Virus record (IMG/VR): IMGVR_UViG_3300031951_000035 | Location: 1-64,000 of that record | Length of the DNA: 64,000 nt | Source of the DNA: a virus | Strand: one strand, 5' to 3' | Part shown: positions 27,499 to 35,579 of the stretch, piece after piece | How the letters are laid out: every line of letters begins with the position of its first letter | How positions within the stretch are numbered: position 1 is the first letter of the stretch | Made by a program: the position numbers and the translations under genes | Notes under the pieces: model-generated | Seen by the model: the letters and a program-made list of their open reading frames with translations, nothing else | Databases searched by the model: none | What the model was told of the DNA's origin: nothing

Positions 27499-27525
27499 AT
27501 TATATCTACTGTCTTCAAATGTCAA
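27499..27525 (-). promoter_or_regulatory. Promoter of nrdAB
   Basis: TTGACA at 27520-27525 and TATAAT at 27499-27504 are separated by 15 bp on the minus strand. Both hexamers match the sigma-70 consensus. Transcription would start near 27491, immediately before the structured leader. Confidence 0.65.
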
Positions 27526-28181
27526 GCCGTAAAATAAAGAGATGGCTTTTTGACAAGTTGATCTAAAAATCTCTTAACAACCCAATTGATGATAGCTGGG
27601 AGAAAGAAATATAGCAATATTAAAGCCACGGATGATGATTTTGGCTCTACTTTTTTAGAATTGATTATATTTTCATATACAAAGTTTTTGCAATCTTGAT
27701 ACAACTGATTTTTGCTTTTTTCATCGCATTGTTTGAAGTCCACTCCTCCATTGCTGGCAAGAGTAGCCCATTCATTTGCATAATTCAATGCAAGTTCTGC
27801 AACTGTTTTTCTTTTATTGTCTGGATATTGTGTAGCAATTTCTTGTTTTATTTTTTCTAAATTTACAAGAGGAGGGCTTCCAAATCTTTGTTCACTAGTG
27901 TCTTCATTATATGAGAAATTAATATCTGGAAAATGCTTTAGCTTAATTGATCCTCCGTCTTGTCCCAATATTATTCCCTCTACTTCTGCCTTAATAGAAA
28001 GAAATAATTTCTTTGTTTTTACAGCAGGTAAATTATTTAAGAATAATACTTGAACAGAGTTATCTTTCTTTTCAACTTTAATAGTTGTTGAATTTGGAAT
28101 AAAGATAGAAAATTTTGATATGGAATATCCATTTTTTGAAAAAGCTTGATATATAGCTTCTTTTATTTTAATTAGGTCCAT
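27522..28181 (-). CDS. Membrane-anchored protein, 219 aa
   Basis: Residues about 185-203 (VALILLYFFLPAIINWVVK) form a transmembrane helix near the C-terminus. The N-terminal 170 residues are soluble, beta-strand-like at first (IKAEVEGIILGQDG) and helical later. It is next to other secreted or membrane proteins and could act in envelope passage or lysis. No family recognised. Confidence 0.6.
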   Translation of the reverse strand: MDLIKIKEAIYQAFSKNGYSISKFSIFIPNSTTIKVEKKDNSVQVLFLNNLPAVKTKKLFLSIKAEVEGIILGQDGGSIKLKHFPDINFSYNEDTSEQRFGSPPLVNLEKIKQEIATQYPDNKRKTVAELALNYANEWATLASNGGVDFKQCDEKSKNQLYQDCKNFVYENIINSKKVEPKSSSVALILLYFFLPAIINWVVKRFLDQLVKKPSLYFTA

Positions 28182-28182
28182 T

Positions 28183-28653
28183 TCACTTTCTTTCTATTAG
28201 ACACCATGATAGTCCAGAAAATAATTGCTTTAGAGTTTTCTTTTCATAGTCGGTGACTATATGGTTTTCATCAGCTAGAACTGACTGGAAAAGACTGGTT
28301 AATTCAGTAGATAGTTTTGGATATTTACCACGTAGAGAATCACCAAAAAACTTAGAAGCCGCTTTTACGTATAGATCATTTATCTGCTGAGAATCTGTCT
28401 TATATTTGAGTATTCTTTCGCAGAATTCATAATTGAATAATGCTATTTTTGCCCTATCTTCATTCTCCGTAACTAGATCGGCAATTGGCCTAACTTTGTT
28501 TAGTATTTCTTCTGATGGTTTTTCAATATTCAATATTGAACTTACTTCATCAACCTCGTTTGGAACAATATTTGGAACGAATTCTGGAACTGATCCAAAG
28601 AACACAAATACAATTAGTCCAATAGCGAAAATCGTCTTAAGAGTTTTAATCAT
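28183..28653 (-). CDS. Secreted or membrane-anchored protein, 156 aa
   Basis: The N-terminus (KTLKTIFAIGLIVFVFFGSVP) is a signal anchor of about 20 residues. The remaining 130 residues are helical. The adjacent gene at 28655 has a similar size and topology, so the two may be partners in the envelope. Confidence 0.6.
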   Translation of the reverse strand: MIKTLKTIFAIGLIVFVFFGSVPEFVPNIVPNEVDEVSSILNIEKPSEEILNKVRPIADLVTENEDRAKIALFNYEFCERILKYKTDSQQINDLYVKAASKFFGDSLRGKYPKLSTELTSLFQSVLADENHIVTDYEKKTLKQLFSGLSWCLIERK

Positions 28654-28654
28654 A

Positions 28655-28945
28655 TTATTTCTCCTCTAAATTATCATTTAGAAGCGGAAATACCTCGTCT
28701 AATTTTTGCGATGCTGAAACTAATTTTGACTCATCGCACCTTCTTTTTAGCAAGTACCACAATTCAAGAGTTTTTAGAAATTCAGCACTATTTTCTTTGT
28801 CTACAGCAGTATCTACATTAACAACCGTATTTGGACTGTCTTTAACTAAAAACTTTCCAATTAAGTAGGAGAAGTCTATATTGGATAGCAAAAGTCCTAC
28901 GGCAATTACTAGGGCAATGCCCTTTATTATAAGGTTCGTGTCCAT
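28655..28945 (-). CDS. Small membrane protein, 96 aa
   Basis: One N-terminal transmembrane helix (IIKGIALVIAVGLLLSNI) precedes a helical domain. A GGAG-like site lies before the start of the next gene. Position between secreted proteins suggests a role in the lysis or envelope group. Confidence 0.6.
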   Translation of the reverse strand: MDTNLIIKGIALVIAVGLLLSNIDFSYLIGKFLVKDSPNTVVNVDTAVDKENSAEFLKTLELWYLLKRRCDESKLVSASQKLDEVFPLLNDNLEEK

Positions 28946-29361
28946 TACTTGATCTCAACTTTCTTGCATTGGCATGGTTTGCAACCGCATTTTGTTTCAC
29001 ATTGGCATGTAGTTTTTGTTGTCATCAAATTGCATTTTCCATCTGGGCAATTTTTAACCTGTGGAAGATCTTGCTTGGAATGATATGGGCATGGGGTTGT
29101 ATGAGTATCTCCATGGATAACTATTCCTGTGCCTTTACAAGCACATTTTTTAGGATCTGGATCGGTAACTGGACCATCATCTGGTTTTGGAACCGGTAGT
29201 ATATTATATACTTCCTTTTCAGCAGAGTCAAATGCATTAGATATTTCTAGTCTCCATTTGCTCGCTAGGCTAGAATAATTTTGCAATATATCTTCGCTAA
29301 AACAATTCAATGAATAGCTAGCCAATAGAAATGTCGATATTAGTATTATATTTTTTTTCAT
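28945..29361 (-). CDS. Secreted Cys-rich protein, 138 aa
   Basis: A signal peptide (KKNIILISTFLLASYSLNCF, possibly with a lipobox-like Cys) starts the protein. The mature part ends in a Cys-rich block (CACKGTG..., CPYH, CQCETKCGCKPCQCKKVE in outline) with about a dozen Cys. The last block has the C-x-C repeats of metal-binding or disulfide-rich proteins. It stands between the protease and small membrane proteins. Confidence 0.65.
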   Translation of the reverse strand: MKKNIILISTFLLASYSLNCFSEDILQNYSSLASKWRLEISNAFDSAEKEVYNILPVPKPDDGPVTDPDPKKCACKGTGIVIHGDTHTTPCPYHSKQDLPQVKNCPDGKCNLMTTKTTCQCETKCGCKPCQCKKVEIK

Positions 29362-29374
29362 TTTTATTCCAATA

Positions 29375-30301
29375 TTAAAATACAGTATCTAACGTCCATG
29401 TTACTTTTCTTGGGGGAAATCCATCAACGTCACTAAATGCCCATGAGCCATCTTGTGATAGCATACCTGCGGCATCGCTTTCTCTAATCCAGAAACTTCC
29501 ATCGGGCTGATCATGCCGTTTTTCACCGCCATTCCACACGCCCCAAGAATTTTGAACCAGAAAAAGTGTTTCATTATATATTTCATGAGTATCATCTACT
29601 GCAATCCATGCCATGGCATGATTCCAAGAACCGCTTCTTCTAGCTATGCCATATTGATCTCTACGTGAACTGAATCCATAATTACTACACACCGATAAGG
29701 CATAACCGTTAGCAATAGCGTCTCTTGCTTCTTCTACTGTCTTAACAAGACTGGCAGTTTTAACTTGGTGTTTTTGTGCTTCTGTTATTAAAGAGGATGG
29801 TACTCCTCTACTGCCCCATCCAGCACCTAGATGACCATTGTAAACAGATAGGTCTATACTATCATATTTACGTCTTAGAAGTATACCACCACTTTGACGA
29901 AGGAATCTGACCGCTTGAGAGCCAGTCATTCCCTCTCCGCTAAAGCCCCTAGAACCATATATTCCCTCCGTGGCACCTCTGGCAACGAACTCTTCTCGTT
30001 CGCCTCCAATTATTTCATGGCATCTAGTAATGTCTACAGCGTTCCTGCCAGCATGGGAAACACAATCTCCGACTACTTGTCTTTCGTGAGATCCAAATGT
30101 AGGATCAAACTTTTGCACTGACTTGAAAAGTAATGATAACTTCCCTTTACCAGTACCATAAAGACCATAAGCGGCAGCACCGAAAATTGGGTGTTTTAAC
30201 TCACCAAGTAAACGGTCTGTATCTTCTGGATCTTTTATAAAACCCATAAAGCCATCTTTATAGGCTTTTAATAAATCTGTAGGTTTATCAAACATTGTCA
30301 T
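29375..30301 (-). CDS. Papain-like cysteine peptidase (C1 fold)
   Basis: The triad is readable: Cys80 in VVGDCVSHA with Gln75 before it as the oxyanion residue, His228 in SWNHAMAWIAVDD and Asn251 in VQNSWGVWNGG. No signal peptide is visible. Its start overlaps the stop of a small two-helix membrane protein (ATGA). Roles could be in host wall or S-layer protein cleavage at lysis or entry, or in maturation of virion proteins. The neighbours (membrane, secreted) favour envelope action; this part is inference. Confidence 0.78.
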   Translation of the reverse strand: MTMFDKPTDLLKAYKDGFMGFIKDPEDTDRLLGELKHPIFGAAAYGLYGTGKGKLSLLFKSVQKFDPTFGSHERQVVGDCVSHAGRNAVDITRCHEIIGGEREEFVARGATEGIYGSRGFSGEGMTGSQAVRFLRQSGGILLRRKYDSIDLSVYNGHLGAGWGSRGVPSSLITEAQKHQVKTASLVKTVEEARDAIANGYALSVCSNYGFSSRRDQYGIARRSGSWNHAMAWIAVDDTHEIYNETLFLVQNSWGVWNGGEKRHDQPDGSFWIRESDAAGMLSQDGSWAFSDVDGFPPRKVTWTLDTVF

Positions 30302-30516
30302 ACCTTTTCGGATTTGGTATTATCATTTACCCATTTAACAGAGGAGTCAATTAATACTGTGATTACAGGAACAAGCATTACGCCAAGAGGACCAAGATCT
30401 ATTTTAGTTAGATTTTGTCCAGCATATGTAAGAAATGCGGCAACGCCAACAAGTGCTGCGTTTTTGACTACTTTAAGTAGATCGGACTTATTGAATGAAA
30501 AAGATTTAGAACCCAT
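30298..30516 (-). CDS. Small two-helix membrane protein, holin-like
   Basis: The 72 residues include two hydrophobic stretches (NAALVGVAAFLTYAGQ and LGPLGVMLVPVITVLIDSSV) separated by a short turn. That is holin-like topology, and the gene sits next to a peptidase. Family identity is not clear. Confidence 0.55.
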   Translation of the reverse strand: MGSKSFSFNKSDLLKVVKNAALVGVAAFLTYAGQNLTKIDLGPLGVMLVPVITVLIDSSVKWVNDNTKSEKV

Positions 30517-30525
30517 GATATTCTC

Positions 30526-31032
30526 CTAACTTAAGCCAAGGACTAGTAATTTATATGAAACGCCAGAAACAGAACTGTTTAGATAAACATATCTTTGAGA
30601 AGCACTAATGGTAAATCCGGTAAATGGATCATTAGAGACAAACAAAGAATATGGTTTAACTAGTATATTACCACTTCCTCCGTTGAAGAGATTTGTGCAA
30701 GCATTTGTTCCGGTGCATGAAATATTAAAATTATAATTCTGTGTAGTAGATGTATTATAGATTGTAAAATTTTTAATACCGGTAAAGTTTATATTTTGTG
30801 TAGAACCAAAAGTATTTTGCGGAAGTGCTTGAAGATCGAGTCTAATTCCAGAACCTGATGGCAATATTCCAGTTATGGATACTGCGTTTGTAATCTGGTT
30901 TGTTCCACTTCCATACGAATATGACATAGAAAGATTATTAGAATCTACTAAAGATAAGGATTCATTCGCATTGGTTTCAACTAGAGTAAAGCCAGTCTTA
31001 TGGTTTACTGACGCACTGATAGAAAATGCCAT
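30526..31032 (-). CDS. Probable virion structural protein, 168 aa
   Basis: Low-Lys, Ser/Thr/Asn-rich beta-type sequence with repeated short strands (SLSMSYSYGSG, YNFNISCTG, RYVYLNSSVSG). Such compositions are typical for head decoration or fibre proteins. It lies between the holin-like gene and another small protein. A ribosome binding site TAAGGTAATTAA precedes its start weakly. Confidence 0.55.
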   Translation of the reverse strand: MAFSISASVNHKTGFTLVETNANESLSLVDSNNLSMSYSYGSGTNQITNAVSITGILPSGSGIRLDLQALPQNTFGSTQNINFTGIKNFTIYNTSTTQNYNFNISCTGTNACTNLFNGGSGNILVKPYSLFVSNDPFTGFTISASQRYVYLNSSVSGVSYKLLVLGLS

Positions 31033-31041
31033 TTAATTACC

Positions 31042-31323
31042 TTATACTTTTATTGAAATATCATGAGTTTTTACTAAATCTTGTATAGCACACGATAATT
31101 CTTTTAGAGCATCATTCGTCTGTTCTTGTCTTATTGTTGCATCATGCTTCCATTCAGCACGTTCATCCTTGTGCATTGTGTGAATTTGAAAAATAGTTTC
31201 TTGAAATGATTCAGTTCTTTTATCTTCTCTTTTATTGAATGAAACTATTGTATAAAATAGCAGAGTAATCAATGAAGAAATCATTAATCCAACTATACCT
31301 AATTCAGTAACTATGCCACTCAT
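31042..31323 (-). CDS. Small membrane protein with coiled coil, 93 aa
   Basis: An N-terminal transmembrane helix (VGLMISSLITLLFYTIVSF) is followed by a charged coiled-coil region (about 30-85). The topology resembles inner-membrane spanin or holin partner proteins. A strong hairpin lies between this gene and the gene transcribed before it (31384-32007). Confidence 0.55.
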   Translation of the reverse strand: MSGIVTELGIVGLMISSLITLLFYTIVSFNKREDKRTESFQETIFQIHTMHKDERAEWKHDATIRQEQTNDALKELSCAIQDLVKTHDISIKV

Positions 31324-31346
31324 TTTTTGTTCTCCAAAGTAAATCC

Positions 31347-31370
31347 TCTCCCCCTATTTCTAGGGGGAGA
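31347..31370 (-). terminator. Strong hairpin after the virion protein gene
   Basis: The stem TCTCCCCCTA pairs with TAGGGGGAGA in ten pairs around a GAAA tetraloop as read on the minus strand. There is no U tract. It may stop the structural-gene transcript partly or protect its 3' end from decay, allowing high expression of the gene at 31384-32007. Confidence 0.55.
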
Positions 31371-31383
31371 AGAAATAAGTTAA

Positions 31384-32007
31384 TTATACGTTTCTTGCTG
31401 GGTAATCTTTCAGAACGGGATTAATTGCACCATACATATAGACGAGTTCGCCAGGAACACTCTTGTATGTTACAAACTGAGCCTGATCAACAGCATTTGA
31501 CGCATTATTAGTTGGAAGAACATAGCTAACATTATTTGAAGCTGGAGGAGTACTCCAACTAGTTCTCTGTCCAGAAATCTTAAGAAATCTGAAATAACCA
31601 CTTCTGAAAGCCGAGCATGTCTGGGCACCTTTAGACTTGTTAGATATAAGAGTGCGTGGACGATTGCCCGGAGTTCCAATTGACAATAGTGTACTAGCAA
31701 CATTGTTAATTCTGGTAGTTACAGTTCTAATCATGAACTGACTCTGATCATATGCAAAAGTGCCGGAAGCATATGCTTTAGTTGCACTGTATGCATGAGC
31801 GGCACCAGAAGCCGCAAGAACTAGAACACGCTTGACTCTTCCATCAATAGCGTTATTTGTTAATGGAAATGTTCTTGAAACCGGTGATCCAACAGTTGTT
31901 GTGGTAGCAGATGTAATACCTACTATTGTTCCACCATTAGATTTTTCATTTACAATATTAGAATTGCCAGTGGCCGATACGACATAACCGCTTGGTAGTA
32001 AAGCCAT
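31384..32007 (-). CDS. Probable major virion protein, 207 aa
   Basis: A Ser/Thr/Ala/Val-rich sequence with little charge and no signal peptide, like phage capsid decoration, tail tube or fibre proteins. CTGGAG lies just before the start codon as a strong ribosome binding site, and a very stable hairpin follows the stop. Both suit a highly expressed late gene. Family not recognised. Confidence 0.55.
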   Translation of the reverse strand: MALLPSGYVVSATGNSNIVNEKSNGGTIVGITSATTTTVGSPVSRTFPLTNNAIDGRVKRVLVLAASGAAHAYSATKAYASGTFAYDQSQFMIRTVTTRINNVASTLLSIGTPGNRPRTLISNKSKGAQTCSAFRSGYFRFLKISGQRTSWSTPPASNNVSYVLPTNNASNAVDQAQFVTYKSVPGELVYMYGAINPVLKDYPARNV

Positions 32008-32085
32008 GATATTCTCCAGTAGCTTTATTGCCAGTGTCCTAAATGTCCTTAAAGTTTAGTCCAATTCCTAATAATGTATACTCCA

Positions 32086-32754
32086 TCAGAGGCTATCGTA
32101 TGTAATAATATTTCCGTTTTTTAGTAATTTTAGTGTTGTCAACTCTTTCTGATAATCAGTATCTGATTCGAATTCTGAGTTTTTAATGGTCATTATATTA
32201 CCATCTTTTCCTACAAAAACTGCCCATTTGTTAGAATCTTTAATATTGAATAATGCCTCGTTTAGTCTGGATATAACATTATCAATCTCGTTATTGTTAA
32301 CATTATTAATATCTTGGTCAAATTCTAAATTATTACATAATTCTTTCTGTATTTGTATTCTAACTGATGGAAAAGTAAACATTCTCTCTATACCAATGAA
32401 AAATCTATATGGAGATATGACTTTAAGGCATCCTATTCCATCAATTTGTTTGTTTAGAATATGAAAATCAGATTGTCTAATTCTGAAATTGGTATGACCA
32501 ATCCAGCAATCAAACATATTATAAGGAGAAAATTGATCATTAATATCGTAATATCCAAATGGGGTTCTTATCTTTCGCATTGATATAAGATCCTGAATAT
32601 TTACAAAATTCATCATTCCTTCTTCATTATCTTCGTCTTCTTCAAAATTACTATTATCTTGATCGTTTTGATCATCAATAACAGTATTGTCTAAATCGTT
32701 TGCTTCGTATGCCGGAATAAATTTTTCCCAAGCTATTTTTCTAGCAACACTCAT
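32086..32754 (-). CDS. Hypothetical protein, 222 aa
   Basis: An acidic N-terminal linker (NDQDNSNFEEDEDNEEGM) precedes a beta-rich central part with FRIRQSDFHILNK and YRFFIGIERMFTFP. The start has an AAGGAGATATAATATG ribosome binding context. It forms a run with two other small acidic proteins (32766 and 33032). Confidence 0.6.
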   Translation of the reverse strand: MSVARKIAWEKFIPAYEANDLDNTVIDDQNDQDNSNFEEDEDNEEGMMNFVNIQDLISMRKIRTPFGYYDINDQFSPYNMFDCWIGHTNFRIRQSDFHILNKQIDGIGCLKVISPYRFFIGIERMFTFPSVRIQIQKELCNNLEFDQDINNVNNNEIDNVISRLNEALFNIKDSNKWAVFVGKDGNIMTIKNSEFESDTDYQKELTTLKLLKNGNIITYDSL

Positions 32755-32765
32755 ATTATATCTCC

Positions 32766-33035
32766 TTATTTAAAAGAGCTTGGATTGATGCAATTATCAT
32801 CATCTTCAATATTATTATTTGGATTTGTATACTCTATAATGGCCCTTAGTATCTGTAATTCCTCAATCTTGTTATTAAGTGTTAAGTCTTTTTCTATGGT
32901 TTTGCAAAAAAGATTAAGGCCAGATGGAGAAGAAATAAAAAATATTAGATCTTTGAAAACGTCAAGATCTGAATATTCCATTGATATTATAGGATTAGAA
33001 TCAGAAATATCTATTTTGATATGACCATTACTCAT
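32766..33035 (-). CDS. Hypothetical protein, 89 aa
   Basis: A short acidic protein containing IKIDISDSNPIISMEYSDLDVFKDL. It overlaps the gene at 33032 by 4 bases and seems coupled with it. No family recognised. Confidence 0.55.
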   Translation of the reverse strand: MSNGHIKIDISDSNPIISMEYSDLDVFKDLIFFISSPSGLNLFCKTIEKDLTLNNKIEELQILRAIIEYTNPNNNIEDDDNCINPSSFK

Positions 33036-33400
33036 GATTGATAATTATTATTCATTAGTCGATATAGTTCGATACTTTGTTTATTGAACCTAACAAATGA
33101 TCCTTTTTTTGTGGTGTCTGATTGAGAAAGAATATTATATACTATATCAATTTTATCCTTATTGTTATCAATAGAAGATATTTGCTTGTTATTGATTAAA
33201 GAGTATATATCATTTTCATAGAAATATGATTGAATCAAATTATATATTTGAGCATTTATATGCAAATCAGAAGACAAGGTAAAAGATGGAAGATTGCCGT
33301 TTTCATCCAGAAATATAAGTATGTTGCCGTTATCTTCTGCTGTAGTTATTATTCTTAAGATGACTTTAGCTTCAAATAGATTCATTAAGATGTTTCTCAA
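33032..33400 (-). CDS. Hypothetical protein, 122 aa
   Basis: A beta-plus-helix type soluble protein; the N-terminal part VILRIITTAEDNGNILIFLDENGN may be a strand pair. Its start overlaps the end of the GT4 gene (33372) by 29 bases. No family recognised. Confidence 0.55.
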   Translation of the reverse strand: MRNILMNLFEAKVILRIITTAEDNGNILIFLDENGNLPSFTLSSDLHINAQIYNLIQSYFYENDIYSLINNKQISSIDNNKDKIDIVYNILSQSDTTKKGSFVRFNKQSIELYRLMNNNYQS

Positions 33401-34451
33401 CTGTTTTTGCCGTGTTTAGCCATGAATATTTTTGTCCAGTGGATATGCCATTTTCATTTACTGAAAGTTCATTATTTTGGACTTTCTTGTGAACAAGTCT
33501 CATGTACTCAACCATCTGATCAATTTCATCATTATCTATTTTATGCCAATTGAATCTACCGTCAAAAAACTTATTATCTATCGCCTGTTCTTTTCCACTG
33601 TTCATATTTACAAGCATTGAATTATCTTGATTGCAAAATTCAGTATGTGCAGTAACATTGGTGATAATTAAGTGTCTGCCACACGCGAGCAATTCAAGTG
33701 CTTCTAGATTCCACCCCTCTGCTCTTGATGGAAATATTCCACAATGTATTTGAGACATGATATTATACACCATTGAGTGGCTTTTCTGTCTGTTGACAAA
33801 AACCATCTTATCTCCAAGCTTTGTGTTTCTGTATCGCCTGACCCATTCATCAGTTTCTTGCTGATTCAAGAAAAAATTATGTGGCATCATAACAAGTATA
33901 ACATCATCATCTTTTTCAAAAGCCTTATTAAAAACTTCTGGAAGTATATCATGTCCTTTTCTAATCTCAAATTTGCCAAAATTTCCAAAGACTGTTTTTT
34001 TAGGACTAGGCAAATTACATGGCTTAAAAATTGAAGTATCTACTCCAAGAGGCACAACATGAACAACGCCGGCCATAATTGGTAGATTATCAAGGATAAC
34101 ATCTTTTGCCCATGACGAGCATACAAAAAGTTCATCAGGATTCTTTAGGGAATGCAGTTCTATATCATTGAACTCTTCTAGTTCAAATATTGGCATTCCT
34201 ATTCTTTTTCCATGGCCGGGGAATAGATTTAAATCATGTTGATGCCATATTTTTATAGACGGGGCATTATAAGAGTAATCCCAACGATTAAGAGTTTCAG
34301 AAATATATGGAAAAAGTTCTTCGTCTGGAGTATTCTGCCCAATTGGTATATGTCTTAAATCATGCCCAAGTGAATTAAGTTCCTTAATGATATTACATGA
34401 AACATATCCATAAGAAGTTTGATTTATTGGAGCATTAACATTAATTATCAT
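33372..34451 (-). CDS. GT4 family glycosyltransferase
   Basis: A compact 359-residue GT-B enzyme with EIRKGHDILPEVFNKAF in the linker, and SRAEGWNLEALELLACGRHLIITN as the E-x7-E donor-binding site (about 240-260). PNFxPLGVD-type text appears as HVVPLGVDTSIFKP. It resembles the C-terminal half of the gene at 6433-8082 but lacks the zinc ribbon. It may glycosylate virion proteins encoded around it or a host glycan. Confidence 0.82.
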   Translation of the reverse strand: MIINVNAPINQTSYGYVSCNIIKELNSLGHDLRHIPIGQNTPDEELFPYISETLNRWDYSYNAPSIKIWHQHDLNLFPGHGKRIGMPIFELEEFNDIELHSLKNPDELFVCSSWAKDVILDNLPIMAGVVHVVPLGVDTSIFKPCNLPSPKKTVFGNFGKFEIRKGHDILPEVFNKAFEKDDDVILVMMPHNFFLNQQETDEWVRRYRNTKLGDKMVFVNRQKSHSMVYNIMSQIHCGIFPSRAEGWNLEALELLACGRHLIITNVTAHTEFCNQDNSMLVNMNSGKEQAIDNKFFDGRFNWHKIDNDEIDQMVEYMRLVHKKVQNNELSVNENGISTGQKYSWLNTAKTVEKHLNESI

Positions 34452-34620
34452 TTTTATCTTTTCGTATTGGAACCTGTTTTGGTTCTAGCTCTTTTTTTAG
34501 TTTAAATAGTTCATTTTCCAGTTTTCTTTCCTGACGCATAAGTAGACGCTTTTTTAAAAGCTTTGTCTTAATATTTTCTTTGCGTCTTTTTTCTTTTCGT
34601 TTTTTGTGCTTTTCACTCAT
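34441..34620 (-). CDS. Very basic small protein, 59 aa
   Basis: I choose the ATG at 34620, which overlaps the upstream stop by 8 bases; the longer frame to 34659 is less likely. Almost every second residue is Lys or Arg (EKHKKRKEKRRKENIKTKLLKK in outline), probably a helix that binds nucleic acid or coats the virion chromosome. No fold assigned. Confidence 0.5.
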   Translation of the reverse strand: MSEKHKKRKEKRRKENIKTKLLKKRLLMRQERKLENELFKLKKELEPKQVPIRKDKNDN

Positions 34621-34840
34621 CAGATATTTCCTCTTGTGTTCTGACATACAGAATTTCATCAGCTTTTAATAGAATTGTTTCTTTGCCAAGCTCAGTGCTT
34701 CCAGATATCTCAACGCAATTATCATCAAATTCTCCAGAAAACACACTATAGATTTGATCTATTAGAGAGTTTGTTTCTTGCAAAGAAAGGAAGAGATGTA
34801 TTTCTTTAGAATTTTTGAGAAAAATTATTATTTTTTTCAT
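34613..34840 (-). CDS. Hypothetical protein, 75 aa
   Basis: A small acidic alpha/beta protein (KKIIIFLKNSKEIHLFLSLQETNSL). It precedes the basic protein in the same operon. No family recognised. Confidence 0.55.
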   Translation of the reverse strand: MKKIIIFLKNSKEIHLFLSLQETNSLIDQIYSVFSGEFDDNCVEISGSTELGKETILLKADEILYVRTQEEISDE

Positions 34841-34848
34841 ATAGAAAT

Positions 34849-34877
34849 ATTCTGGGGCTAATATTTAGCCCCAGAAT
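34849..34877 (-). terminator. Perfect 12-bp inverted repeat after gene 34889-35191
   Basis: ATTCTGGGGCTA pairs with TAGCCCCAGAAT around a 5-base loop. It lies 11 bases beyond the stop of the first leftward gene. There is only a weak U-rich stretch, so partial termination or RNA stabilisation is likely rather than a full stop. Confidence 0.55.
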
Positions 34878-34888
34878 CATAGAGAGAA

Positions 34889-35191
34889 TCAAGAAATTAC
34901 GTCTAGCATCTTACCCCTAACAATCTGTGCATGTCCACGATTTGATTGTGAATATACAGCACTCGCTAGTTCCTGTGTGATTCCTAGTGCCCGTGCGGCA
35001 CGTTCTGTTCCACGCTTGTTGGCTGGAAACACGCCAAGGCCGAGACTATTGGCAACAGCGGTTACTGGATTAAAAGTCTTACCGCGAGTTTTTCCCCTAT
35101 ATGATAAACCAAGCAGTCTATTATCAACATAGCTCCAACTATATCCTGCTGAAACTTCACTTAAAACTTCTAAAAATTCATATTGAGTCAT
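34889..35191 (-). CDS. Hypothetical protein, 100 aa; first gene leftward of the divergent region
   Basis: A basic soluble protein with short repeated helices (TAVANSLGLGVFPANKRGTERAARALGI). AGGAG lies eight bases before the ATG. It is the first gene behind the promoter at 35230-35257 and may be strongly expressed. Family unknown. Confidence 0.65.
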   Translation of the reverse strand: MTQYEFLEVLSEVSAGYSWSYVDNRLLGLSYRGKTRGKTFNPVTAVANSLGLGVFPANKRGTERAARALGITQELASAVYSQSNRGHAQIVRGKMLDVIS

Positions 35192-35229
35192 GTTATTCTC
35201 CTAAATTAGATTTGACAAACCAACAAGAC

Positions 35230-35257
35230 ATTATATCTTAAAAACTCTCGGTTGCAA
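35230..35257 (-). promoter_or_regulatory. Leftward promoter in divergent region
   Basis: TATAAT at 35230-35235 and TTGCAA at 35252-35257 are separated by 16 bp, giving a start near 35222. A 9-bp direct repeat CTCGGTTGC at 35247-35255 and 35258-35266 (spaced one helix turn) overlaps the -35 region and may be an operator. Confidence 0.65.
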
Positions 35258-35579
35258 CTCGGTTGCTAAAATTTCAATTTCTTGGCATTTTGTTTGCCTT
35301 TTGTTGGCTATAATGCGGTAGCTGGTTGTTGATTCCCAGCCTACAGCATTTGTTTGCAATTAAAATCATCAGCTTGTTGGGCGTAGGCGAAATAAATAGC
35401 TAAAGACCCTCCAACGGCATTAGCGGCTTTTTAGTTCTGCGTAGGCGGATAATTGCTAATGTTAACCCTTCAAGTTTTAATTTTTTTATTTTCTCTCTGA
35501 GCAAACAGTTTGTTCTAGTAAAGAGAAGAGGTTGATCAATATTTCTTTCTCTTTTATAGATAATTGAGGATATTAATTT
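35258..35579 (+). promoter_or_regulatory. Long non-coding leader and control region of the sugar operon
   Basis: No gene is visible in these 320 bases. On the plus strand TATAAT at 35309-35314 lacks a good -35; an alternative promoter is TTGACA (35212-35217), 16 bp, TATCTT (35234-35239). A hairpin GCTGG/CCAGC lies at 35321-35340 and GTTGG/CCAAC at 35376/35415. GCGTAGGCG occurs twice (35381-35389, 35439-35447). The last 80 bases are AT-rich with no clear Shine-Dalgarno, apart from TTGAGGATATTAATTT before the ATG at 35580. Confidence 0.45.
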
